Counted from the first letter of the stretch, positions 36,665 through 46,139 are shown. The stretch: DNA of 64,000 nucleotides from UBA4802 sp964509195 (GCA_964509195.1 CAZDWJ010000003.1:62001-126000); one strand, 5' to 3'. The notes: generated by a model from the sequence alone, not told the origin. Numbers and translations: made by a program.

Positions 36665-37270
36665 TTATTTTATCTGCTTTTCAGGCTCATGGTTAGTGGA
36701 TCCATTAAATTTTTCCTTTATCATTATTTTTTCTTGCTCCAACAGTTTTCGGGAGCGATCTTTTATATATCTTATTGGAACGCCTGCATATATCTTAAAA
36801 TCATCACAGTCTTTATTCACTAATGACAATGCACCAATGCTTACACCCTGTCCAAGTGTTACACTTGGTAATATTATACTTCCAGATCCAATTATTGTAT
36901 GTTTCTTTATTATTACAGGACCACTATACACATTAGTATATTTTTCATCAATTGTAGGATTTGTCATAAATTCACCAGAATAGTCATCATTACTGGAATA
37001 AATTGAAACTCTTGATGAAATGCTACAATAATCTTCAATTATAATTTGTGATTTACCCATTAACGAAACATATACAGCAATATGTACATAATTACCTATC
37101 GTTATACCTTCACCAGCAGATAGTACACAAAAATCATCTATCCTTACATTATCACCAATAACAATATTCTTCGGATTATAAAAAGAGGATTTACGTGATA
37201 TTTTTACATTACTACCAACGCTTTTGAATCCTAATTTCTCCAGTTCATCTTCACTATAAAATGATGTCAT
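36665..37270 (-). CDS. Hexapeptide-repeat (LbH) sugar O/N-acetyltransferase
   Basis: 201 residues with left-handed beta-helix hexapeptides: NIVIGDNVRIDDFCVL, GITIGNYVHIA, IIIEDYCSISSRVSIYSS and IGSGSIILPSVTLGQG, the last followed by the usual cap YAGVPIRYIKDR. Located 54 bases before the aminotransferase, it most likely acetylates the dTDP-4-amino sugar. It is not of the GNAT type used by WecD. A clear ribosome site is not seen; the start is the first Met after AT-rich DNA. Its upstream side adjoins the IS110 element. Confidence 0.82.
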   Translation of the reverse strand: MTSFYSEDELEKLGFKSVGSNVKISRKSSFYNPKNIVIGDNVRIDDFCVLSAGEGITIGNYVHIAVYVSLMGKSQIIIEDYCSISSRVSIYSSNDDYSGEFMTNPTIDEKYTNVYSGPVIIKKHTIIGSGSIILPSVTLGQGVSIGALSLVNKDCDDFKIYAGVPIRYIKDRSRKLLEQEKIMIKEKFNGSTNHEPEKQIK

Positions 37271-37335
37271 TATAACCTCTCCCTTAATAAACTCACATTT
37301 TCTTCAAATATCTTAGATTTTCATAGTTTTTCACT

Positions 37336-37714
37336 TTGATTATTTTAAGCCTGCTTTCTGGATATTGTGTAAATGCTGATCGCTATGTGGTTTTGGGCAG
37401 AGAAAATAAACCGCTCGTGTTTTTGTATCTCGGCCTGTGGGATTCCACATCAGCTCCAGGTGACAAACCTCCCATGTCTTCCGGCATCATTGTGCCTAAT
37501 TCCTTCGTTCTGCCTATCCTAGAGATGGAACGTCAGTCATGCTCCTATGCTGGGTCATATGCCCTAAAGGTGAAAATTCAACCTGACTGCTCCGGCTCTA
37601 CATTGTCAAAGTGCTTCCTTGGTTAGTTGTTGATTGGGTTGCCGTTCTGCGGGCTTATCCGTTGCGGCTTTCGGATCTCTTCGCATTACAGCCTGTCAGA
37701 ATATCTCCGGCTGC
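37336..37714 (-). other. Non-coding 3' region of the IS110-type element (bridge-RNA candidate)
   Basis: About 370 bases of markedly higher GC between the transposase stop and the island. The plus strand has a 96-codon ORF (37336-37626), but it has no ribosome site and unnatural composition, so I read it as incidental. IS110-family elements encode a structured bridge RNA beside the transposase; in the IS1111 group I recall that it lies on the 3' side, which fits this long 3' space against only about 100 bases at the 5' side. Confidence 0.35.
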
Positions 37715-39007
37715 TTACGCCGCCTTCATCAATAGTTTCATATCACCCATCATTTTGTTGGCGTTGTAGTCATATCCTTTGGTTAAAATCGCGTAGATAA
37801 CGCGAACCAGCTTGCGGCAAAGGGCAATAACGGACTGCATTTTGTTTAGCGGGTTTTTCTCTCTGGTCAGATTTTTCAGGTGCATCGTTCTGAATTCGGG
37901 ATTGCAGGCCAGGTTGGGGATCATCCCTCTGAACAACCCTTCCCGCAGTCGTTTTCGTCCCCGTTTGCTGATAGTGGTTTTGCCTTTATGTTTGCCAGAA
38001 CTGTTCTCTCTCAGGCTCAATCCCGCCATCTTTAGAATCTGTCGTGGATCTTTGAATCTATTGATATCTCCGATCTCACTGATGATGACAGCCGCCGTCA
38101 ACATCCCGATTCCTTTGATAGCCAGCAATTTTGCTGCATGGGGTACTCGCAATAACAGTTCTTGCATCAGTCTTTCTACATTCTGCCGTTGTTGTGTGAT
38201 CATCTCGTATTGCGTCAGTAGGTTTTGTAAGGTAACTTCCGCCGCCTCACTGCCGGCTGTGCGGCCAATGGATTCTGTCGCTACCCTAACTAGCCGTTCT
38301 GCCTTTTTGAGATTTGGCCTCTTTAAGTGCTTTTGCCAGATCCCCAGTATCCCTCGGGCACCAGTTGAAATCACTTTGGACAGCGTTGGAAAGAATTTCA
38401 GCGTCGTCCACGCAGTTTTGTCGCTCCAATCCTTAAATATGTTGTTGAACTATGGAAACCGGATATCCAGCCATCTTGTTATCTGATTACCCAGGGCGTT
38501 AAGTTGCTCCTGTAGCCATTCCCGCTCAAGGACAGCCTCACGAAGTTCCTGAAACAGGTCTTCTGGAATGTATACATCGCGGAATCTGCCATCTTTGACT
38601 AGCATGGCAATGGTCTTTGGATCTTTACGGTCATTCTTCGTCGGGCTGTTATCATCCAGTTCCCGCGTGCATTTGACGTGGAAGGGGTTTACGATACCGA
38701 GCCTATGTCCTTTCCTTTACAGGTGATCTCCTAACGTGAACCAGTAATGACCAGTGGGTTCAAAACCCACAATGGCCTCAGTTTTCTCGTTCTGCTGCAT
38801 TATATTCTTCATCCAGTTATCCAAGGCTTCGTAACCTAGGGCAGTGTTGCTGAACCGCAGCAGTTTTGCCAGTTCGATCCCCCGATAATCGAAGGCTCGG
38901 GCATAATGCATGTCCTTACCAATGTCAATCCCGACCACCAGTGTTTCATTTTTGATTTGCAAAATCTTCTCGTTTTGTGTACGCTTCATATGGAGACGCC
39001 TCCTCAA
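37715..39007 (-). pseudogene. IS110-family transposase with two in-frame stop codons
   Basis: One continuous reading frame of 431 codons. N-terminal RuvC-like DEDD part: VVGIDIGKDMHYA and VGFEPTGHYWFTLG, then NPFHVKCTRELDDNSPTKND with DRKDP. C-terminal Tnp_20 part: IKGIGMLTAAVIISEIGD and GRKRLREGLFRGM. The frame is broken only by TAA at 38717-38719 (after LGDHL) and TAG at 38450-38452 (after DIRFP); sequence on both sides of each stop stays in phase and keeps family similarity. ATG 38989 is the likely start; the frame opens at a TTG at 39007. Confidence 0.88.
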
Positions 39008-39069
39008 TCTTGGTTTTGTGCCTTTCTTGACAGGATCAGCACATTTCCATTGTATTGCCAGGCGTCTCC
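38992..39069. repeat. Inverted repeat around the IS110 transposase start
   Basis: GGAGACGCCT (38992-39001) and AGGCGTCTCC (39060-39069) are perfect complements 58 bases apart. They flank the transposase start region, so a stem could cover the ribosome site or belong to a structured RNA of the element. Confidence 0.5.
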
Positions 39070-39093
39070 TCTTTCAAAGTTCAATTTTGATCA

Positions 39094-39400
39094 TTACAGG
39101 AATGCTCCCATAATAATCGAAATCAAAAGCGAAGGCATTATATCTGCCCATTGTTCTTTATAGCTATAATTAAGTAATTTAGATAAGCATTTATAAAGGT
39201 TGAAATTAGACTCGTCAAAGCACCGCCTAATGCCAAAGCATATATTCCAAAAGGCAAGCTGATAATTAAAAAAGAAAATTTCAAATCCGGCCTCCATTTA
39301 ACCGTAAACCAAAGTATAATGACTACTCCCAATTGGTTTGCCAATTGCTGTATAACTAACGCCTAGATTCCCAACCCACCATATGCTGCTACACTCCCTA
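39094..39400 (-). pseudogene. Fragment of a third Wzx-type flippase
   Basis: Pieces in two frames: VIQQLANQLGVVIILWFTVK then PDLKFSFLIISLPFGIYALAL (39138-39344) and, after a frameshift, NYSYKEQWADIMPSLLISI (39094-39200). These are the middle and late helices of an O-antigen flippase (LILWFTVKWRP is characteristic). Its 3' end is cut by the IS110 element and its 5' end joins the truncated legB-like gene at 39398. Confidence 0.6.
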
Positions 39401-39793
39401 TACTTCTGAAGTTGATGTTATTAAAACGCATTTAGTATCAAAATCTCTTGCAGCCTGCAAAATATTCAATGTCCCTTTAATATTTGTATCAAGATAACTA
39501 TCAGGTGAATGATAACTGAATGGTATAGAGATTAATGCAGCCAGATGAAAGACTATATCAATACCCTTCATAGCTTTACGAATTCCATTTGGATCCCTAA
39601 TGTCACCTGCAAAAATCTCTATATCTTTGACTTTTTCTTTAGGAAAAGTATCAATCCAACCCCATGAGTTGAAAGAATTATAAAAAACAAATGCTCTGAC
39701 TTTTGCACCTTCATTAAGCAAAGCCTCAACTAAATGACTTCCAATAAATCCATCTGCACCTGTAACTAAAATATTGATGTTAGTTAAATCCAT
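39398..39793 (-). pseudogene. Truncated NAD-dependent sugar epimerase/dehydratase (LegB-like)
   Basis: 131 codons remain of an SDR of about 330. VTGADGFIGSHLVEALL is the NAD loop, then GDIRDPNGIRKAM and IPFSYHSPDSYLDTNIKGTLN, closely like UDP-GlcNAc 4,6-dehydratases of legionaminic/bacillosamine pathways. The frame stops right after the catalytic-region start ITSTSEV, before the Tyr-x3-Lys, and continues into flippase sequence. The junction is a deletion, so the protein cannot be active. Confidence 0.7.
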
Positions 39794-39906
39794 AATTTTT
39801 CATATATTTTGCATTAATTATTTTTTTCAATTTGGAAATTTATATTATTTTTATTCATAATTATTTAATTAAAATATATTACTGATAAAAATTTAATCCA
39901 TAAACT

Positions 39907-41226
39907 TTACAACTTAAACACCTTCCCATCCTCAATATGTACTCGTTTTACCGCATTTCGTAAATCTACTACCAGCTGTGCTTTTTCCACAATATGTTCC
40001 ACATCAAAACATGAATGATTTGTAGAAAATACAACACAATCAGCTTTTGCAATAATATCATCTGTAAGCTCAACTCCAATCCATTTTTTACCATATTCAT
40101 CTACTACTTCAGGAATATACGGGTCATGGTATACCACATGAGCACCTTTTTTTGCCACCTCATGCATCACAAGCAGAGCTGGACTTTCACGCGGATCGTC
40201 AATATCGGGCTTATATGCAACTCCTAAAAATAATACGGTTGAGCCTCGCAGCGGTTTTGCATATCTGTTCAATGCATACGATATCTTGTTCATCATACGG
40301 TATGGCTGCAGATTATTAATGCGACCTGCTGCTTCTATCATACTTAAATCAAAATTAATACTTTTGGCAATATATTCCAGATAAAACGGATCAAGTGGAA
40401 TGCAATGCCCACCAATGCCAGGCCCGGGATAAAACGCCTGAAATCCAAACGGCTTTGTTTTTGCCGCTTCAATTACTTCCCATATATTTATATTCATTTT
40501 ACCAGCTAAAAGTGCAAGTTCATTGATGAGGCTGATATTTACAAGCCTGTAGGTATTTTCCAGAATTTTTACCATCTCTGCAGCCCGCGGTGAGCTTACT
40601 GGGTACAGATACTTAATTGCTTTACTATATAATGCCAATGCTATCTCCTTAGCATCCTCGCCCAATGCCCCAACTACTTTTGGTGTGTTTTCAGTATGAT
40701 ATTCTTTATTGCCTGGATCAACTCGCTCCGGGCTAAAACACAGCCAGAAATCCACGCCTTCCTTAAGCTCTGACTCCCGTTCAATAATAGGCTTCATAAA
40801 TTCTTCTGTGGTTGTGGGATACGTAGTACTTTCCAGGCTAATAAATGTACCAGGCTTCATATTGCAGGCCGTATCAATACAGGCGGTTTCTATAAAGCTC
40901 ATATCAGGTTTTTTAAATTTATCAAGTGGCGTTGGTACGCAAATAATAACTGCATCACACTCTTTTATTCTTGTAAAATCACAGGTAGCTTTTAGTTTTT
41001 TGTTTTGTACAGCAAGCGATAGCTCCCGGGGATCAACATCACTTACATAGTTTTTGCCTTCATTAATCATTGCTGTTTTATTTTCACTTTTTTCAAAACC
41101 TATCACCTCTATGCCATTTTTTGCAAATGCAACGGCAAGTGGTAATCCTACATATCCCAGGCCAATAATGCCAACGACAACTGTATTGTTATTAATTTTT
41201 TGTAAGATTTGTTGTTTATAATACAT
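39907..41226 (-). CDS. wbpA: UDP-N-acetylglucosamine 6-dehydrogenase (WbpA-like)
   Basis: About 439 residues. VVGIIGLGYVGLPLAVAFAK is the NAD site, ESTTYPTTTEEFM and FSPERVDPGNKEY are the middle motifs, and GPGIGGHCIPLDPFYLEY holds the catalytic Cys. It oxidises the C6 of UDP-GlcNAc to the uronic acid, the first step to UDP-ManNAc(3NAc)A. The frame starts at 41283, but ATG 41226 with TGAGGT before it gives the normal N-terminus. A WecC-type use of UDP-ManNAc cannot be fully excluded. Confidence 0.88.
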   Translation of the reverse strand: MYYKQQILQKINNNTVVVGIIGLGYVGLPLAVAFAKNGIEVIGFEKSENKTAMINEGKNYVSDVDPRELSLAVQNKKLKATCDFTRIKECDAVIICVPTPLDKFKKPDMSFIETACIDTACNMKPGTFISLESTTYPTTTEEFMKPIIERESELKEGVDFWLCFSPERVDPGNKEYHTENTPKVVGALGEDAKEIALALYSKAIKYLYPVSSPRAAEMVKILENTYRLVNISLINELALLAGKMNINIWEVIEAAKTKPFGFQAFYPGPGIGGHCIPLDPFYLEYIAKSINFDLSMIEAAGRINNLQPYRMMNKISYALNRYAKPLRGSTVLFLGVAYKPDIDDPRESPALLVMHEVAKKGAHVVYHDPYIPEVVDEYGKKWIGVELTDDIIAKADCVVFSTNHSCFDVEHIVEKAQLVVDLRNAVKRVHIEDGKVFKL

Positions 41227-41329
41227 CCAAATGACCTCATATTGTGTTTGTGTTTGTGATGGTGTTGGTGATATTGTGTGCAAGTGATTTTATTAAACCT
41301 CTTTAATATTTTACATAATTATGTTAAGT

Positions 41330-41636
41330 TTGTCACTTATCTCATAGTACTGCTTTTACTGTAAATAACTCAGATCCTTTGCAAGCATAATATAATATTT
41401 CAACCCACCAACTGAACCATTGGATAACAAATAAATTGCAATAATTCTTTGGTGTTGTTTCTATAACTACCTCCCAGTAAATTAGCACCTATAGAAACAC
41501 TTGCTCTTCTAATTTGCAATATTAATCCATACTTTTCGTAAACAGGAAAATCTTTGGTTAAACTATATAGTTAAAGCGTAATAGCATGTTCTTTTTTAAA
41601 TAACTCTAAATCTTTAGCACTCTTGATTGTGGACAT
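41330..41636 (-). pseudogene. Four-helix-bundle (S23/IVP family) protein pseudogene
   Basis: The 475 bases between wbpD and wbpA are not empty. From ATG 41636 the minus strand reads MSTIKSAKDLELFKKEHAIT, then a TAA, then LYSLTKDFPVYEKYGLILQI, RRASVSIGANLLGGSYRNN and TKELLQF. A frameshift follows, then KYYIMLAKDLSYLQ, a TAG/TAA, and KQYYEISDKL. This matches the four-helix-bundle proteins (also encoded in 23S rRNA intervening sequences of spirochaetes), which have a SIRRAS-x-SI-x-ANI core. Two stops plus a frameshift inactivate it. Confidence 0.7.
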
Positions 41637-41700
41637 GTTAACACTCAATCCAATCATTTAATTAGAAATTATAAAAACGTCTATCAAACACTGACACTAT

Positions 41701-42264
41701 TTACTTAATACACACACCACACTCTTTGCACACATCACCCACACTTAACTTTATCCCACATTTGCATACCCATCCATGCTGTACTGCTGGCACACCGTAC
41801 ACCAAGGCAAAATCAGGAACATCACTGGTAACTACACTGCCGGCACCAACAAGGCAATATGAACCCACTGTAACACCGCAAACTATTGTTGCATTAGCAC
41901 CAATTGTAGCACCTTTTTTTACCAATGTCTGTTTATATTCACTTTTCCTATCAATAAACGCCCTTGGATTTATTACATTAGTAAATACCATCGAAGGCCC
42001 ACAGAACACATCATCTTCAATAATCACGTTATCATACACACTTACATTGTTCTGTATCTTAACGTTGCTGCCAATAATTGCTTTTCCTCCTATAAAAACA
42101 TTCTGCCCAATAACGCAATTGCTACCAATAAAGGCACCTTTCATGATATGACTAAAATGCCATATCCTGGTACCATTGCCAATTACAGCTCCCACATCAA
42201 CAAACGAAGAAACATGACAATAGTATTCACCATTTCTGATTGCGATTTTTTTAAGCTCATCCAT
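41701..42264 (-). CDS. wbpD: UDP-2-acetamido-3-amino-glucuronate N-acetyltransferase (WbpD-like)
   Basis: 187 residues. Hexapeptide repeats (IGNGTRIWHFSHIMKGAFIG, VIGQNVFIGGKAIIGSNVKI) form the LbH coil. FTNVINPRAFIDRKSEYKQT is specific to the WbpD/WlbB group, and there is a C-terminal Cys cluster WVCKCGIKL ... CKECGVC. It acetylates the 3-amino group of UDP-GlcNAc(3NH2)A. The start overlaps the aminotransferase stop by eight bases. Confidence 0.9.
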   Translation of the reverse strand: MDELKKIAIRNGEYYCHVSSFVDVGAVIGNGTRIWHFSHIMKGAFIGSNCVIGQNVFIGGKAIIGSNVKIQNNVSVYDNVIIEDDVFCGPSMVFTNVINPRAFIDRKSEYKQTLVKKGATIGANATIVCGVTVGSYCLVGAGSVVTSDVPDFALVYGVPAVQHGWVCKCGIKLSVGDVCKECGVCIK

Positions 42265-43381
42265 TTTTTATAAAATCCTCAATTACATCACATACATAAT
42301 CCACTTCATCATCTGTTAGCTCTGGAAACATTGGCAGGGCAATAATACGTTTGCTTATACTTTCTGCAACAGGAAAGTCCCCTTGCTTATATCCTAAATA
42401 TGCAAAGCATTTTTGTAAATGTAATGGTTGTGGATAATATATAGAATAACCAATATTTTTTTCTTCAAAACGTTTAATCAGTTCATCCCGCCTGTCAAGT
42501 AAGACACTGTATACATAGTATACTGCTTTGCTATTTTCTTTTACAACTGGGATTGTAATCTCTTCTAAATGTGCTAACCGCGTATTGTAATGTTGTGCAT
42601 GATGAAAACGCTTTGCTATAGCCTCATTGATATATTTTAATTTCACTTTTAAAATAGCTGCCTGGATAGTATCAAGACGCGAATTATAACCTACATAATC
42701 ATGAAAATATTTCTTTGAAGATCCATGAACTCTGTAGCTTTTTATTTTTTTATACAGGTCTTCATCATTGGTAACCATTAAACCTGCATCGCCATACGCA
42801 CCTAACGTTTTTGTTGGGAAAAACGAATAAATACCAATTTGAGCGATAGTTCCTGCATAGTGCCATTTTCCATTAATTAATGATTTCATGCCCCAGGCTT
42901 CGGCTCCATCTTCTAGCACTGCCAAATTATACTTTTGAGCTATCGACATAATTTTTTCCATATTTGCTGGTTGGGTAAAAAGATGTACAGGAATAATCCC
43001 CTTTGTGTCAGAAGTTATTTTACGTTCAAGATCATTGCAATCAATATTAAATGTATCTGGTTCAATATCAACAAATACAGGTTTGCCACCCACCCTTACT
43101 ATGCATGAAGCAGACGCAAAAAATGTAAATACAGGTGTAAGCACTTCTCCTTTGCCAAAACCCAGTATATCACTTCCCAGTACCAGCGCATCAGTGCCGC
43201 TGGCAACCCCCACAGCATATTTCACACCTAGGTATTCTGCAGCTGTTGCTTCAAACTCAGTAACATCTCTGCCAAGTATGAAATCGCCACGATGTAATAT
43301 CTCCTGTATGGCAGTATCAAATTCCTGCTTATATGCCATATATTCACGGGTAGATGTATAAAAAGGGACTTTCATTTTCAT
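42257..43381 (-). CDS. wbpE: UDP-2-acetamido-3-keto-glucuronate aminotransferase (WbpE-like)
   Basis: 374 residues of the DegT/DnrJ/EryC1 family. VASGTDALVLGSDIL holds the PLP-phosphate site, LEDGAEAWGMK the Asp, and SFFPTKTLGAYGDAG the Schiff-base Lys, followed by the Gly-Asp typical for WbpE. It installs the 3-amino group by transamination. It is translationally coupled to wbpD. A 316-base gap upstream separates it from wbpI. Confidence 0.9.
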   Translation of the reverse strand: MKMKVPFYTSTREYMAYKQEFDTAIQEILHRGDFILGRDVTEFEATAAEYLGVKYAVGVASGTDALVLGSDILGFGKGEVLTPVFTFFASASCIVRVGGKPVFVDIEPDTFNIDCNDLERKITSDTKGIIPVHLFTQPANMEKIMSIAQKYNLAVLEDGAEAWGMKSLINGKWHYAGTIAQIGIYSFFPTKTLGAYGDAGLMVTNDEDLYKKIKSYRVHGSSKKYFHDYVGYNSRLDTIQAAILKVKLKYINEAIAKRFHHAQHYNTRLAHLEEITIPVVKENSKAVYYVYSVLLDRRDELIKRFEEKNIGYSIYYPQPLHLQKCFAYLGYKQGDFPVAESISKRIIALPMFPELTDDEVDYVCDVIEDFIKNG

Positions 43382-43439
43382 AATAATTATTACGCAGCAT
43401 TATAAAAATCAAAAAAATTAAGCAGTTATGCCTTCTGTT

Positions 43440-43560
43440 TCTAATTTGTGTATTAATTTTTCAATTTTTTTTTATTTTTAAATTAACAAAATCTTCTCCA
43501 CACTGCTGGCAAATATGTACATGCACATTGCTAATAAAAAATTTTGCCACTTATTCCTTT
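43440..43560 (-). pseudogene. Possible YgiT-type zinc-finger antitoxin remnant
   Basis: The 316-base space between wbpI and wbpE reads, on the minus strand, VHVHICQQCGEDFVN followed (after a frameshift in a T-rich tract) by EKLIHKLETEGIT. The CxxCGE motif followed by an amphipathic EKLI helix resembles the C-terminus of YgiT-type zinc-finger proteins. It is short and broken; no toxin gene is near. The rest of the gap shows nothing. Confidence 0.3.
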
Positions 43561-43697
43561 TCAATCAAAATGCTGGTAAATCCCTATTTTATCACACACT
43601 TGCATAATAGGCAATTCATATTTCTAGTGCTAGTCCGTACAGTGTAATTATAAAGTTGTTTGATATAGCTTTTTGAAGTGTTGCGTTATAGTGTTCA

Positions 43698-44807
43698 TTA
43701 CCACATAACTAAAGTATTCAATATTATTTCTGAGGTATTCCCATTGCCATACAATTGTATATTTGTACCCATTTTATGTGTTCTACATATACCCAGTGCC
43801 TTTATTATTTTTTCTTTGTCAGTACCCACAACAATATTCCAACCTTCATTTACTAGTTCAAGCCATTCTGTAGTATCACGCAATGTGATACACATTTTAC
43901 CAGCAAAGTATGCTTCTTTTTGTACACCCCCAGAATCAGTGATAATACATTCGCATTCGTTTTCAAGATACAGCATTTCAAAATAACTTACTGGTTCAAT
44001 CATTATAATGTGCTTCCCAACATTTATATTATATTCTTTTAAATATTTTCGTGTTCGCGGGTGAACAGGAAATATAATTGTATATTCTGCATACTCATTT
44101 AATGCGGCAAAAATTGATCTTAAATTGTTTTCACTATCAGTATTTTCTGCTCTGTGCAATGTTAATAATATAAATGGCTTGTTGATTAATTTTAAAATTT
44201 TGTCGCCTTTTTCATACGCTTTCTTTTTATAATACAGGAAAGCCTCATACATTATATCACCACTCAATATAACTGCTTTATTATCAGGCGTTGGCTTTTC
44301 TGGTTGCTTGAATTCTATACCCTCTTTCTGTAAATTATTAATAGCAAGGTGTGTTGGAGCAAATAACCATGTAGATACATGGTCAGTTAATCTTCTGTTT
44401 TGCTCTTCTGGCATCATCATCATGTATGATCGCAGACCCGCCTCAACATGAGCAACCGGCACATGAAGTTTTGAAGCTGCTAACGCTCCTGCTAATGTAG
44501 AATTAGTATCCCCATAAACTAAGACAATATCTGGTTTATGTATAAGTATCAATTCTTCTATACCTGCTAACATCTTCCCGGTAACATACCCATGATTCCC
44601 GGAACCCACTTCAAGATTATAATCTGGATCTGGTATTTCCATTTCTTCAAAAAATATTCTGGACATTGTATCATCATAATGCTGCCCGGTATGCACCAGT
44701 ATCTCTTTATATGTCGCATTATGATTACTGGATCTCATTTTTCGACTTAATACTGCAGCTTTTATAAATTGGGGCCTCGCACCAACAACAGTCAGGATGC
44801 TAATCAT
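43698..44807 (-). CDS. wbpI: UDP-2,3-diacetamido-glucuronate 2-epimerase (WbpI-like)
   Basis: 369 residues of the non-hydrolysing UDP-GlcNAc 2-epimerase family. TVVGARPQFIKAAVL, VLVYGDTNSTLAGALAA, HVEAGLRSYMMMMPEEQNRR and IITDSGGVQKEAYFAGK are the standard motifs. In this neighbourhood it should epimerise C2 of UDP-GlcNAc(3NAc)A to the manno form. A WecB-like UDP-GlcNAc epimerase is the alternative. It overlaps wbpB by four bases. Confidence 0.88.
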   Translation of the reverse strand: MISILTVVGARPQFIKAAVLSRKMRSSNHNATYKEILVHTGQHYDDTMSRIFFEEMEIPDPDYNLEVGSGNHGYVTGKMLAGIEELILIHKPDIVLVYGDTNSTLAGALAASKLHVPVAHVEAGLRSYMMMMPEEQNRRLTDHVSTWLFAPTHLAINNLQKEGIEFKQPEKPTPDNKAVILSGDIMYEAFLYYKKKAYEKGDKILKLINKPFILLTLHRAENTDSENNLRSIFAALNEYAEYTIIFPVHPRTRKYLKEYNINVGKHIIMIEPVSYFEMLYLENECECIITDSGGVQKEAYFAGKMCITLRDTTEWLELVNEGWNIVVGTDKEKIIKALGICRTHKMGTNIQLYGNGNTSEIILNTLVMW

Positions 44808-45895
44808 TTAAAAGTACCAATCATTTCTATGGTAGAAAAGTTAACCGGCAAGTCTACAGGCTGTCCTGTCTTCTGGCTTTTATATATTGCTAGTATAATT
44901 TCAACAGCCTTTTTCCCTTCCATGCCATCTATTAAGGGATTTTTGTTAGTTTTAATGGCATTAACAAAATCTGCATATAGTGGTGTATGCCCATCCCCAT
45001 ATACGCTATCTGGATCTTTCCCGTTTGTAGCAGTCATTATATCTTCAGTATCACCAAATGTATCACTATCTGAAAACCTCCACGTTTCAATTTTATTCAC
45101 AGCTACACCACCAATAACCGCTGTACCTTTTTCGCCAAACAATGAAAGCTTCTCTTCTAAATTTCTTGGATACACACACGCACTTCCCTCAATAATACCA
45201 ACTGATCCATTATCAAATTCAATTATTGCAGCTCCAAAATCCTCTGCTTCAATCGGCCGCGAGAATCTCCGTGTAACTGCATGGACTCGTTTCGCATTTC
45301 CCATCATCCACTGCAATAAATCAATACCATGTGAACACTGATTCATTAATGTGCCGCCATCCATTTCCCATGTTCCACGCCATGGAGCCTCTTTATAGTA
45401 ACTATCGCCCCTGTTCCATCGTATCTGAATAGCGCCATGTAGTAGCCTGCCAAATCTCCCTTCCACCAATGCTTGTCGCATTTTAACAATAGGTGCATTG
45501 AATCTATTTTGGAAACACACACCAAGCTGTTTATTGCTGTCCTTAGCAGTTTTTATCATTTCATCAGCATCTTCAGTAGAAAGGGCCATAGGCTTTTCAC
45601 ATAACACATGAGCACCAGCTTTTAAACAATCGATAGTTATGGATTTATGTAATCCCGATTCAGTTGCAATAATGCAAATATCGGGCTGCATCTCATCTAA
45701 TAGCATTCTATAGTCTGTAAACATTTTTATATTTGCAGACGGGACTTTTGCAGCATATTCTTTAATTTTCGTAGTAGCTTTTTGTTCAATAACATCACAA
45801 CATGCTACAAGCCTTAGAGTATCCTGATTTTTGACCATAGCGGCAATATGCTTGGAACTGATTCTTCCACATCCAATTAATGCAATAGTGTACAT
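44804..45895 (-). CDS. wbpB: UDP-N-acetyl-glucuronate 3-dehydrogenase (WbpB-like)
   Basis: 363 residues of the Gfo/Idh/MocA family. ALIGCGRISSKHI is the Rossmann loop, LCEKPMALSTEDADEM the cofactor/catalytic Lys motif, and WRGTWEMDGGTLMNQCSHGI the substrate-binding region of WbpB/WlbA enzymes. It oxidises the C3 hydroxyl of UDP-GlcNAcA for WbpE. It is the first gene of the wbp run. Confidence 0.9.
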   Translation of the reverse strand: MYTIALIGCGRISSKHIAAMVKNQDTLRLVACCDVIEQKATTKIKEYAAKVPSANIKMFTDYRMLLDEMQPDICIIATESGLHKSITIDCLKAGAHVLCEKPMALSTEDADEMIKTAKDSNKQLGVCFQNRFNAPIVKMRQALVEGRFGRLLHGAIQIRWNRGDSYYKEAPWRGTWEMDGGTLMNQCSHGIDLLQWMMGNAKRVHAVTRRFSRPIEAEDFGAAIIEFDNGSVGIIEGSACVYPRNLEEKLSLFGEKGTAVIGGVAVNKIETWRFSDSDTFGDTEDIMTATNGKDPDSVYGDGHTPLYADFVNAIKTNKNPLIDGMEGKKAVEIILAIYKSQKTGQPVDLPVNFSTIEMIGTFK

Positions 45896-46139
45896 ATATG
45901 TATATCCATAATTTTTGTATGATAATACTGTAGATGAATTGTTAATTTTACAAACTCAATCTTTATTTTGCTGGTACTGGTGCTGGCGTTATAATTATTG
46001 ATTCACCACAAACACTAACACAATACACCAAAACTACCACATAGCTTCGCCCTCTCAGTTACAGGCGCCTTCCCCTGCCCAAGCCATATATGCTATATTT
46101 GTAATAGAAATCAGCAAAACCAAAAACCTTTGTATTACC

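Larger units (their letters stand above)
37350..39105 (-). mobile_element. IS110/IS1111-family element (inactive copy)
   Basis: GC-richer block containing a full-length IS110 transposase frame with two stop codons. The right edge lies near 39090-39108, where the wzx fragment ends; the left edge is near 37350, after the acetyltransferase promoter region. No terminal inverted repeats are expected for this family. Boundaries are approximate. Confidence 0.7.

Noticed and set aside
37336..37626. Plus-strand ORF of 96 codons inside the IS110 element
   Set aside because: No ribosome site, opposite strand to the transposase, and composition explained by a structured non-coding end.
37715..39007. Stop-codon recoding (TAG/TAA readthrough) in the IS110 transposase
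   Set aside because: Neighbouring intact genes use TAA, TAG and TGA as real stops and the GIY-YIG remnant also decays through TAGs; ordinary pseudogenisation explains it.
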